From positions 21,534,501 through 21,598,500 of the forward strand of contig JASXTE010000015.1 of the NCBI GenBank assembly GCA_030280995.1: a stretch of DNA of 64,000 nt. Direction: 5' to 3'. The notes below the pieces were generated by a model. That model was not told the origin of the DNA and made no database searches. It saw only the letters and a program-made list of their open reading frames with translations. The position numbers and the translations under genes are program-made. The stretch is from Hemileia vastatrix. Its lineage: Eukaryota; Basidiomycota; Pucciniomycetes; Pucciniales; Zaghouaniaceae. This document shows, piece by piece, positions 33,404-43,612 of this stretch (position 1 is the first letter of the stretch; the number at the start of each line of letters is the position of its first letter).

Positions 33404-34954
33404 TCATTGTCTGGATGATGAAGCTTCTGGAGGCTGGTCCGGATTGTTATGACATTTTTGTTTTTTGTTGGGATTGTGGGAAGCACTGTGTTCTTTGAAG
33501 TGCATCCTGCTGGAGAGATGATAGGGATTGTAATGGTCAGGAATTGGATTGGAGGGAAGTTCAGAGGAGGAAGAAGAAGAGGCAGGAATCAAGTGCTGGA
33601 GGGTGTGCTTAATGATCATAGACATTTTCCAGTGGTCGTCCATTAGGCGCTTTGTCAGGGATTTTTCAAAGTCATTCAAAGGTCCATGGAGGGCAAAGGC
33701 TTTTAGCATGTTGGAACACATGGTGCTTAGGTGTTTCTTCATGTCTCCATAATCCAGGGTCAAAGAAGTTTCAAGAGGTTGGCCAACTCCAATAATAGAT
33801 TCAGGAGGAGGGGTGCCAACTAGACAAGAAGAATTGGATCAGTAATTATTTTTGTTGAAAAAATGGGATAATTAATTGGTACTTACAGATTGGAAGCTCA
33901 TCAAATCTGTAAGCAGCTGGGATTTGGATCTCTGACGATTTTGTAATGGTCATAGTGGGTGGATCAACTAGGGAAAGATATGGATTCTCATGGTCTTCCT
34001 CTGAAGGATCCTGAGAAGGTGAGCTGGGATGCTGATGTTCCTGGGGTCTAGTTGGAGCAGTGAGATTGTTGTTGTGGTGGTGGTGGTTATTTCTGTTGGA
34101 TTCAGCTGGAGGAGGTGCTGGTGATGGGGTACCAGGGTTGTTAAAGGATGGAGCAGGAGAGGGGGATTTGGAAGCAGACTGCTCTCTTCTGGATGGAGAT
34201 TTTGAGGAGATGGAACTGTCAGAAGAGTAGTTGGCTGACAGAGGAGAGGTTTAGTTTCTTTGTCTTAGTTGGGGATGAAGTTGTTGTTGTGGAGCAGTGT
34301 GTGGTGTTCTGGTTTCTTCTTGCGATTCTCTGGCAGGTCTCTTAGAAATCTGGGAAATTTTGGTGCTTTTGGACTTTGAAAGGGTGGATTGCATTGCTCT
34401 GGGAGCAGTAGGAGGTAGTTGGGTTGAGTTGTTGTTGTTGTCTGGATGAATTTGGCTGTTTTTTGGCCGTTTTTGGAGGTTTTGGCCCTAATTTTCACTG
34501 TTTGGTGAGGCAGGCGGGCCGCCTGGACGTGGTCTAGAAGCCTGGGAGTTTTTCTTGAAGCTTTTGGAGCTAGTTTGGCGGAGATAAAAGTAGTTTCTTG
34601 TGAGGCTAAGGCTAGTCTTTTGGGAAGAGTGCGGGAAGCTGAGCTTCTGGATCTTCTGGAAGGAGCAGAAGATAGAGAGGAAGAGGAAGGACCAAGCTCT
34701 GGGGATTTGGTAGGGGATCTGGAGATGTATTTGTGAGAAGGAGAAGGCGGAGGAATAGGGTAGTTGGCGTCTCTGTCACATCTTTTCTTTTTGGAATAGC
34801 AAGAATCACAAGCCCTGTTGTAGAATTTGGATTCAGGATTTGGAAGAGTGAATGTGCAAGGTCTGCACATGTGGATGCACTGTTTGCAGGCATAGTCCTT
34901 GGGAGCAGTGAAGCAAGGGAGAGTAGAAGGGTTAACATCAGGAGATCCAGCCAT
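33404..34954 (-). pseudogene. Antisense Zn2Cys6-like gene 2 of element A (spliced)
   Basis: The gene starts at the ATG at 34954 (MAGSPDVNPS). A cysteine cluster follows: CKQCIHMCRPC, 15 residues, CDSCYSKKKRC, that is C-x2-C-x6-C twice, like fungal Zn2Cys6 domains. Next come long Ser/Pro/Lys-rich linkers. A canonical intron of 67 nt lies at 33886-33820 (GTAAGT...CTAG). Its length restores the frame from ...RFDELPI to GTPPPESIIG. The last exon ends at 33404 with a helical part (MKKHLSTM...LTKRLMDDHW) shared with gene 1 and the genes at 20185-19964 and 60111-61008. Between 34265 and about 34245 a second intron or a frameshift must be assumed. The role may be DNA binding in the nucleus; this is inference from the cysteine pattern. 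Confidence 0.65.
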
Positions 34955-35104
34955 GATCTGTGGTGAGAAAAGATGATGAAAAGGGATAGGTGAGATTTTT
35001 GTCAGTGATGGGTAGATGATGAAGTGAAGGTGGAAGTTCAGCAGGTTGGCTGTAGAGGTGTTCTGCATGAAATTGGCTGCGTCTATTTTATGCAAAAATC
35101 AAGT

Positions 35105-35330
35105 CAGTCCATCAAGACTCTAAACTGAAAAAGCTATGGTATCAAGGCAGTCCATCAAGACTTTAAACTGAAATTTGGTTTCTGTTAGTCCTGCAAGACT
35201 TTAAACTGGCTGGTTTCAATATTTTATCAAGACTAGTCCGTCAAGACTTTAAACTGAACACTGTGTTAGTCCCCCAAGACTTTAAACTGAGGGTTGTAAG
35301 TCCCCCAAGACTATAAACTGAGGGAAAAGT
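35105..35330 (+). repeat. Motif array upstream of antisense gene 2 (six units)
   Basis: Six copies of AGTCC..CAAGACT(T/A)TAAACTG(A/G) begin near 35105, 35149, 35187, 35234, 35268 and 35299. The array ends about 150 bp before the start codon of the minus-strand gene at 34954, so it lies in its promoter region. Each unit contains the small inverted pair AGTC...GACT. Confidence 0.8.
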
Positions 35331-35519
35331 TTTTGTTGTTGGAGTTGATTTTGAAAGATTGGTGGAGGGTATCCACAGGGGGAGCCTCCGAATTTAGCAA
35401 AGGCAAGTTTGTGGGTAATTGATGGGCTGGAAGCTCTATTTACAATTACCCCAGAATGTTAGTTTTTTCTTTGTGTCTTAATGTGGTTGATCTCTGGTTC
35501 TGGGTTTATGATTTAGGCT

Positions 35520-35608
35520 TTTGAGTCCCCCAAGACTTTAAACTGAGGGTTTTTGAGTCCCCCAAGACTATAAAATGAGTATGGTCCCCCAAGACTTAAA
35601 ACTGAGGT
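35520..35608 (+). repeat. Second motif array (three units)
   Basis: Three more units of the CCCCCAAGACTTTAAACTGA type lie just after the 3' end of antisense gene 1 (35666) on the minus strand, separated from the first array by a partial copy of the 260-bp unit (35364-35455). Confidence 0.8.
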
Positions 35609-35665
35609 TTGTTTGTGGTTACATCCTATAGAGGGTGTGGTCAATTTTTCTTTTCTGAATCAAAC

Positions 35666-36306
35666 TCAAGTACTAGTGGAATTACAGAGGGAATCAAGAG
35701 AGGAAATGAAGTGTTCAGAATTAGCCTTGAACTGGTGAATGAGGTGTCTTCTGTTCTCAATGTCCTGTGGATCTCTAGCAGGAGTGGATTAGAAGTAGTG
35801 AAGCAGAAGTTGTTTCTGTTGAGATGTGTGTTGTTGGAACTTGGCCTTGATAGTGGGCAAGTGCATTGGGGTTGGTGGTGCAATGGATCCTACATTGTTA
35901 TCATCACTACCAGAAGAGGGAGTAACTGAGAAGTTATCAGTTTTAAAGTTGAAGGAAGAAATGAATGTTCTTTACCATCAGATGGACCAGAGATGGGGGA
36001 ACTAGTTGTTTTATGGGTTGTGTCACTCTTCTGGGAAGGGTGGAGCTTTTTGATTAATCTGGGTATCAGGATGGATGGCCTAGATCTTTTGGTGCTGGCA
36101 GAAGAAGGACCAGGTTGAGGTGGAGGTGAATCTGTTGTGGAAGAAAGTGGACCAGGTCTGTGGCAGGTCTTCTTTCTGGATTGGCAGACATTGCAGGACA
36201 TTCTGTATGGATGGACAGGTGGTGTCATGGCGCAGATTAAATTATTGTCGATGCAGTATTGGCAGAGGCCCATTTCAGAGGCATATTTGGGAAGAAGGTT
36301 AAACAT
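35666..36306 (-). pseudogene. Antisense Zn2Cys6-like gene 1 of element A (spliced)
   Basis: The start codon at 36306 stands in a strong context (ACCACCATG), only 49 bp from the 3' LTR edge. The protein has CQYCIDNNLIC, a 12-residue loop and CNVCQSRKKTC (C-x2-C-x6-C twice, within the CX2CX6CX5-12CX2CX6-8C signature of fungal Zn2Cys6 regulators). A Ser/Pro-rich linker follows. A 50-nt intron is predicted at 35975-35926 (GTAAAG...CTCAG, with CTGAT upstream of the acceptor). Splicing opens a frame through SGSDDNNVGS to HYF, a TAA that corresponds to CAG (Gln) in A', and a helical tail ending at 35666. Because the gene is antisense to the element RNA, its intron would survive retrotransposition. 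It is probably transcribed from the 3' LTR. Confidence 0.7.
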
Positions 36307-36354
36307 GGTGGTTGGATGAAGAAAGAATGCGGAAATTCTCAATTGGAGAGAGGA

Positions 36355-37447
36355 TTTGGTCTTCCAACATTGGCAGGGGCCTTTGTTTTGTGATTTGGCG
36401 CTGTTTGTGCATGTCTTAATTGACATCTGTTAAGGAATTGGGTATTTTTCTGGTTTTATTCCTTGGATATTGGGTCTGCGGGTATGTGGGTACTATCATT
36501 GGACAGCCCTGGTTTTTCTCTATATTTTATGTTTTGTAGACATTTTTCATATTCTGAGTTTTAAGGGGTCATTTCCTCATTTTTCATTTATAAAAGATTG
36601 CTGTTTAATTTTGTTTTTTGTGTTTTACGGGCTAACCTTAAGTCTTAGGGTTAAGTGCTTAGTACCATTGGATAGAGCTAATTTTTCTCTATATTTCATG
36701 TCTCAATGTTGTTATAGTGAAATTCCGTGTTTTAAAGGTTTTAGTAGTTGTAGCTAATTTTTCTAAGTAGATTAGTGGTTTTTGTTGGTTTTCTGGCTTC
36801 AGGGAGGCCAGACCGCTTCAGGCGGCATCTCCGACGTCGGACAGCCTGCCCGCCTCTGTTTTAGGAGGTTGGGGAGCGCTCCAGGAGGGTTTTTTATGCA
36901 ATTTGGCAGGTACAGGCGCCAGATTGGTGGGTGCGCATGGGCTCTTAGTTAGTGGTCTGTGTGTACATAGTGAATAAGACAGTTTGGGGCAACCTTAATC
37001 ATCATACAACCATCTGGAGGTGATATCATTGTTCCTCACTCAGTTTTCACTTTTTTCTGGCCACAATTGGCTGTGTTTGTTGCAAGTGAGTTCTTCATTT
37101 AACTTAACTTTGGCAACTGTTTTCTCTGTTATAGTCTTGCAAGCTATAGAAAGTATTATTGCTGTCTCTGGTGTGGATTTGCAGCCTACATCAAGTATCT
37201 CTGCTGTCTCTGGTGTGGACATTGTTCTACATTTCAGTTCTTTGGTCTGGTAGTCTATCTGGGGACTACTTTCTTGGCTCATCAAGCAGTCAAGTGTGTT
37301 AAACAGGAGCTTTAGCAAAACAGGAACCAACTTACTTTAGCAAGTAAATCTCACTCTATTTTTCTAAAGGGACAGGGGATTTTATCTCTGGTTTTTCTCC
37401 AACTCCCTGGGTCAAGGCCTATAGCTAGTACTATAGGATTGTCTACA
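36355..37447 (+). repeat. 3' LTR of element A
   Basis: It matches 24355-25447 with 12 substitutions and no indels. The upstream GGAGAGAGGAT tract (36345-36355) is the likely polypurine tract. On the minus strand it would have to supply the promoter of antisense gene 1. Confidence 0.95.
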
Positions 37448-37448
37448 A

Positions 37449-38820
37449 TGTAATAAAGAATTAGAGTAAGAACGTTTGTCTCTAACTTTTAAATATGATT
37501 CATTAAGTGACAAATATAGTGAACTTTCAAACAAATTCTGTGAGTTGGAAAAATTTTATGAAGCACACTTGTTGAAAACTGAATCAAGAACTAAGTTATC
37601 TTTTGCCCAGACAAATCAAAGTGTCTCTGAGATACTACAAAGATTAACTAAAGTTGATATTGAAACTGCCAATCTACTAATGAACCAGGATAATCTTAAG
37701 TATACTCAATATAATAATAATCCTTTCATTGGCAAAAGTGAATCTCATTCCTTCCCTATACCACCACAACTAAAACCATCTGGTGGTAGTGTCAAATCTG
37801 AAAATGTAAGTCACAAATCCGTACAGGAGGAAATACAAGACCATTTATCAAGAGTAAATGAGTTATTGAATTTACCTAAGATTAGTGAGATAAAATCCAA
37901 TCAGAAGAACTGGCCTAAGATAGATCAGTACCCAACTTATGATGGGAAAGCCTGCTCTAATTGGCAACATTTTATACAACGAATTGACAATTTAAAGTTC
38001 TCATATAAGTTACCAGATGAAGAAATAACATCAAAATTAATTTCTTTATTTAAGGATGTTGCCTTATTATGGTTTGAAGCTGTATTGAGTGAGGGTAAAG
38101 ATTACTCTTGGGCTGAATTGAAACAACTTATTGAAAAACAATTTGGAGGTTCTAAATTCAGGCTTACTAAGCAGAGAATTAATGAGAAAACTAGAAACAA
38201 TCCGCTGAATGGTGACAAAACTATGGTATTTTTAATGAATTTAAATAAAATATTAAAAGCCATTGAGCCTAATATGGATTTTAACTTATGGAAAAATAAG
38301 ATAATATATAAATTACCTATATCTGTCAGAGACATTGTTGTAGCTAGAACATTAAATGTTACTGAATATTTGGACTTTGTTAATATTAGCATTGAAATAT
38401 TATTAAACCATAAGTATGAATCAAGGTATTCCACTTATAAACAAAATTTTGAAACTGTAAAAAATCAGAATTCAAAAACACTTCAGGAGAAGCAGAAAGA
38501 ACCTACTGCACCTGTAGTACCTAAAAATATGAAACAAATACTTGTTATAAGTGTAACAAACTTTGGGTTAAAGGTCACAAATGTGAGAAAAATATAAATA
38601 TTGTTGAAAATCAATGTGAATCTGAAACTAAAACTGAAAAAAGTAAAGAATCAAGTGATTATGAAAGCATTATCTCATATAGTGATGAAAATGAAGTCTG
38701 TATGTTGGAAGATGATTTTTCCATCTTTGAAAAGCCAATATTAAATATGGACTCAAATGTATATTTAATTCATTTTGAGGATGCTGAAATCATTAAAGAT
38801 ATACAAGCTGATAACTTTAA
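37449..38820 (+). pseudogene. gag: Gag C-terminal part of element B
   Basis: After element A the B gag frame resumes (CNKELE, one stop, then LSLTFKYDSL). It contains the Gag core with WPKIDQYPTYDG and WQHFIQRIDNLK, nearly the same as copy D. Near 38535 an indel in an A run puts the zinc knuckle (CYKCNKLWVKGHKC) out of frame with the rest. Acidic residues follow up to the protease. The whole Gag of B was therefore split by an insertion and a frameshift. Confidence 0.8.
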
Positions 38821-39258
38821 ATGACACCTATCATGGTTCCAGCTATTATTTCTGGTGAAAATGTTAATATAGTATTGAACATAGGAGCTGCTGGTTCTGT
38901 TGTTTCTACTAATACATTACAGAGGATTGATAGTGAATATAATTCTAAGATTGAACCCCTTCAAAGTAAAAATTGGAGAGGTTTTGGATCAGTGCTACAC
39001 CCCATTGGTAAATACAAAGCTGCTGTTTTCTTTAAACATCAACATGGTTATGTAAGAGTAACTTGTGACTTTGTAGTAATGGACAATACCAACTGTAGTA
39101 ACTGTTTTATCATTGGAAATGATATTCTGACTAAGATTGGTGTGAAATTAGACCCTGCTAATAACAATTTTACAATTGGCATTAATGGTAAAAGTAAATT
39201 TAAAATAAATTCTTTTAACACAGTCTTACACATTGAGTTGGTAACAAATTCTCCGTGA
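38821..39258 (+). pseudogene. Aspartic protease of element B, active-site Asp lost
   Basis: The segment VLNIGAAGSVVS is the retropepsin active-site loop with Asn where copy C (minus strand near 52045) has LDTGAAGSVVS. The fold continues through FVVMDNTNCSNCFIIGNDIL to FTIGING. It is placed between Gag and RT. Replacement of the catalytic Asp should abolish activity. Confidence 0.75.
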
Positions 39259-39279
39259 AAAGGAAGAGAATTCAATGAG

Positions 39280-40474
39280 ATGGAACTTCTGGAAACAGAA
39301 ATTTCAAAAGCATCATTTGGCAGTCAGATAAGTGAAGCTGAGAAAAATAATATTTTGGATTTAATTAAAGCATTTCCAATAACTTTTGCACATGGTACAA
39401 ATCAACTTGGCCTTGTAAAAGATCATGAGATGAAAATTATTTTAACCTGTGATATGGATAATATTCCTGCCAGTCTTAAAAAGAATTTATACCCTGCTTC
39501 ACCAATGAAGAGGAAAGAAATAGAGGATAATATTAAAATGTTATGAAAAATGAACATTCTTGAGAAGGTTGAAACTACACCAAAATATTTTGTAATATCA
39601 CCAGTGCTAATTTCTTATGAACAAGATAAAGCAAGACTGTGCGGTGATTATAGAGCATTAAATACATTTACAGTAGATGATATTTATCCCTTGCCAAGGA
39701 TTGCCTCTATACATGCTACCCTTGAAGGTGCTAAGTAGTTAAGTTGCCTAGATGTAAATAAAGGGTACAATCAAATTCCTGTTGAAAAGAATTCACAGAA
39801 ATTTTTGTTGATAACAACACACATGGGAATTTATAAATATGTCAGGATGCCATTTTGACCAAAAAATGCTCCATCAGTATTTCAGAAGTTAATTGATATA
39901 ACATTCCATAATGAAATGATTGAGGGATGGTTAATGGTATACTTTGATGACATCATAGTGTTCTCTAAGACATATGGTGAACACTTAATTTATTTAAAGA
40001 ACGTATTTCAGAAAATTGATAAAATAAAAATGAACCTTGCATTGAAAAAATGTAAATTTGGGTTTGAATCTTTAAAAGTACTTGGTCATATTGTATCTGG
40101 CTTAAAAATATGTGTAGACCAAAATAAGATGGCTGCAATAAAGAATATTGGCATTCCTCAAAATGTAAAGGATGTACAATCTTTTCTTGATATGTGTGGC
40201 TATTATAGAAAATATATAAAAAACTACCAATTAATTGCTGCACCATTAAACACACTGATAAAGAAATCAGAAGCTTTCATTTGAAATAATGAAAGACAAC
40301 AGGCTTTTGATAATTTGAAATAATGTTTGATGAAAGCTCCTATCTTAGGATTACCAGATTTCCAATTACCTTTGTATTATATACAGATGCAAGTTTTATT
40401 GGTCTGGGTGCTGCTTTGCATCAAAAACAACTTATTGAAGGAAAAATTTCAGAAGTAGTAATCTGCTATATTTC
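39280..40474 (+). pseudogene. pol: Reverse transcriptase and start of RNase H of element B
   Basis: RT motifs in order are VISPVLISYEQDKARLCGDYR, DDIYPLPRI, LDVNKGYNQIPV, IYKYVRMPF and the catalytic VYFDDIIVF near 39940. Thumb and connection follow (LGHIVSGLKI, FLDMCGYYRKYIKN). RNase H begins at about 40380 with YTDASFIGLGAALHQ. Stops at about 39544, 39736, 39857, 40282 and 40321 break the frame. It is cut at CYISR (40474) by a solo LTR and continues at 41596. Confidence 0.85.
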
Positions 40475-40478
40475 ACGT

Positions 40479-41591
40479 TGTGGTAGCCTAAAGTTTAGTA
40501 CGGCACCTAAATATGTAAATGGAGTTATTACGGCGTGCAAGATTGGCGTTATTATTTTTTTATATAAAAGGGTTTTATTTAATTAATTGGAGTTTAAAAT
40601 ATGAAGAAATTGGTCACGAGCGAATGCCTACACAAATACAATTTATTTTGCGGAGAAAACTTATTTTTATGGTCTAAAAAACTTATAAGTATCAAGTCAA
40701 GTCACTCAAGAGCATTGGGAAATTTTCCCAGAATTTTTACTATTTTTCTTATATTTTTAAATGAATTTTAAAGTTTTATAGAAATATTTACGTTTTCAAA
40801 AATTACTTAACTTTGATGAATTTTCACGGGGTAATTAGAGCTGCGCAGACTACGAAAATTAGTTTGGTAGGTAAAAGGGAAGTAGCTCTATTATGTGTAA
40901 TTTTTCTAGATTTTTTATTATGGTTTTAAGGTTCTAAATTGAGTCCGGAAGTCCGGACGGACTCCGTTCCGGCTCCGTACGGACTCCGTACGGGCTCCGG
41001 ATTGACTCTGGAAGAGCTCTGGAGGGGAAAACTTAGGCATGTGACTAGGAATACTTAAGCGCTTCTCAAACTCGAAATTGAGAGGGGGGACACATCATAC
41101 AGCTTAATCATTAACCACCACAGTCTCATTTTTTATTACTCAACAAATTAAATAAATTTGTAATACCCTTATAACTTTATATTTTTATATTTAACATTTT
41201 AGAAATACTATTCAACAATTTAAATCACACTTCATACAGGGTATCTTTAGAAAGGTCTTCGTCGCTGGGACTTGATTATTGCTGTCTCATAAAAATTCAA
41301 ATTATTATAAAAACATAAAAGTCAATCTTTACAGATCTTTCACTGGTACACCTTAATTGTTGTTATCAGTATTTCTTTCTCAACAGCCACTTTCTTTTAA
41401 TCTCAATAAGCATTAAATATTTTAGAGTTTCATTATTTTCATCAATCAGATCCAAGTAGATTGGTTAGCTTAGTGATTTAGAATTCCCATTTTGTTATTT
41501 TTATTGGAAGGACGGGGTTTTCGGCTAAATCCACATATCTCCTCCGGATTCTTCTTACAGCAAGGCGACTGTAAGAGTTTACCTTACCATA
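40479..41591 (+). repeat. Solo LTR of A'-type element inside B RNase H
   Basis: It starts TGTGGTAGCCTAAAG, as the A' LTRs do, and ends TTACCATA. It is flanked by ACGT on both sides (40475-40478 and 41592-41595). No internal element sequence is present, so it is the product of LTR-LTR recombination. It retains many CpGs (for example 40945-40995), suggesting it is younger than A'. Confidence 0.85.
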
Positions 41592-41595
41592 ACGT

Positions 41596-43490
41596 ACTCT
41601 GAGAAGTAGTGAATTGAAATATGGTGATACTCAACTTGAATGTTTGGAAGTAGTATGGGCTCTTGAGAAGCTACATTATTACCTTGAAGACCAAAAATTT
41701 GAGCTAATAACTGACTGTAGTGCAGTTAAGTCACTCTTAAACATGAAAACTCTTAATAGACACATGTTTAGATGGCAATAAGCTGTTCAAGAATACAGAG
41801 GACGAATGACTATTACACATAGAGCAGGAAACTTGCACCCTAATGTAGATCTGTTATCTATAGTACCTCTGCCTAATAATGATGATAATCCTGCTTATGT
41901 TCCTGAGTGAGTGATTATTAACATTTATGGCATTTATATCGTAGATCTTGAGGATGAATTTATGCAACCAATTATTGATAATTATGATTCAGATCCTGAC
42001 TTGAGTAAACTCACTAAAATATTAAATGATCCATCTAATGCTTAAATGAATGTTTTAATATAAACATTACCAAATAAGTATAAAGAAGCATTAGAAAAAG
42101 GAAAATTTTCTATTGAGGATGGTTTTATATATTACAGGACAAAATTAAGTAATGTAATTGTAATTCCCCCTTCAATGAAGGAGTTAATGTTAAGTATATG
42201 TCATGATGATATATTAGCAGGTCATTTTGACTTCCATAAAACATTAACCAGAGTAAAAAATACAGCTTGGTGGATTAACATGTCTGATGATGTTCAAAAA
42301 TATGTTGAGACATGTGACTATTGTCAAAAATTTAAAATATTAACAGGCAAAAGAGCTGCTTTATTACAACAAATTGAGAAACCCAAAGCTCCATGGGAAA
42401 TAATTAACATGGAATTTGTAACAGGTTTGCCAATAACAGGACATAAGAGTTATAACTCCTGATGGGTAGTTGTTGATAGATTTACAAAAATGTGTAAATT
42501 TATTCCTACTCATAAAGAGGTTTCTGCAAAGGACTAAGCTTTTTTATGGTGAACACAAATGTTACCTATAGCAAGTATTCCCCAAAGCAATAGTTTCTGA
42601 CAGAGATCCTAAATTTACTTCTGAGTTCTGGACATCACTTATGGATGTTTCAAGGTGTCAATTAAAAATTTCTACAGCACACCATCCACAAACTGATGAG
42701 CTAGCAGAAAGAATGATACAAACTTTAGAGGATATGATAAGAAGATATTGTTCTTTTGGTCTTAACTTTAAAGAAAATGACAAATTCACGCATGATTGGG
42801 AAACCCTTATCCCAGGTTTAGAATTTGCATACAATAGTACAGTACATTCTGTCACTGGAAAAAAGCCATTTGAGTTATGGTTGGGTTATGTACCTAATAC
42901 CCCTGCTAAATCTCTTAATAAATTACCTAGATTGGATATACATCCAGTTACTAAGTCTTTTCTTCAGATGCAAGAATTATTCAGAAAACATGCCCAAGAA
43001 TGTATAAATAAGGCATTTGAGTATGAGAAGAAAATATGGGATAAAGCCCATAAAGAAAAATTTTTTAAAGAGGGTGATGAAGTCCTTATTTCTACACTAC
43101 ATTTCAATTTAAATGGTAATGTTAAATTGAAAGATCCATTCATTGGACCATTTGTAGTGAAAAAGATGGTTGGTAATAATGCTGTTGAGGTTATTCTATA
43201 TACACCATATGATAAAAAACATCCAGTATTTCCTATATCTCTTATAAAACCATACCATTCTAATGACACTGCTCTATTTACAAGAAGATCAGGAAGGCAT
43301 AAACAGCAACCTGAAGAAATAGTTGAAAAGGCAGAGATTGAAAAGATACTTAAAAAGAGACACCTTACAAAAGAAAAGGGAGTTGAGTATCTATTAAGAT
43401 TTAAAAATAAATCAAGTGAAAATGACCTGTGAATTCCAGAAAATGAAATATCTGATCTTAAAAATCTCTTGAAAAAATTTAAATCAAAAT
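41596..43490 (+). pseudogene. pol: RNase H end and integrase of element B
   Basis: The frame resumes with [10 protein letters not shown] and [17 protein letters not shown] (end of RNase H). The integrase zinc region is CHDDILAGHFDFHKTL...CDYCQKFK (about 42195-42330). The core starts near 42400 and includes an HHPQTDELAERMIQTLEDMIRR block with the catalytic Glu near 42700. The C-terminal part (42890-43432) has LGYVPNTPA, FKEGDEVLIST and a final chromo-like IEKILKKRHLTKEKGVEYL. Stops and a frameshift occur near 42460-42640. The integrase resembles rust-fungus Gypsy proteins from memory. A purine-rich TGGGTGAGGGAA precedes the 3' LTR. Confidence 0.85.
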
Positions 43491-43612
43491 AAAACTGTTT
43501 ATTGAGTATATGTATTATAGAAAATTTAAAAAAATTATTTTTCTATTTCACTCCTTACTTTTAATTAAAATGTCTTAACATTTTTTTATTGTTTTTTTTT
43601 TGGGTGAGGGAA

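Larger units (their letters stand above)
24355..37447 (+). mobile_element. Young Ty3/Gypsy element A carrying two antisense genes
   Basis: The 13,093-bp element is inserted in gag of element B. Its LTRs (24355-25447 and 36355-37447) are exactly 12,000 bp apart, the same length, and differ at 12 positions by eye (about 1.1%). Internal order is primer site, Gag-PR (25539-27920), Pol in the -1 frame (to 32170), then a 4.2-kb 3' region with repeats, hairpins and two genes on the opposite strand. Pol has six nonsense codons and no frameshift, so the copy is young but dead. A clean target duplication could not be defined: the left flank is ACAT and the right flank is ATGT or ACAA. Confidence 0.95.

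Noticed and set aside
24351..37452. Target site duplication for element A
   Set aside because: ACAT on the left and ATGT or ACAA on the right do not match exactly. Any pair requires an assumed mutation or small deletion.
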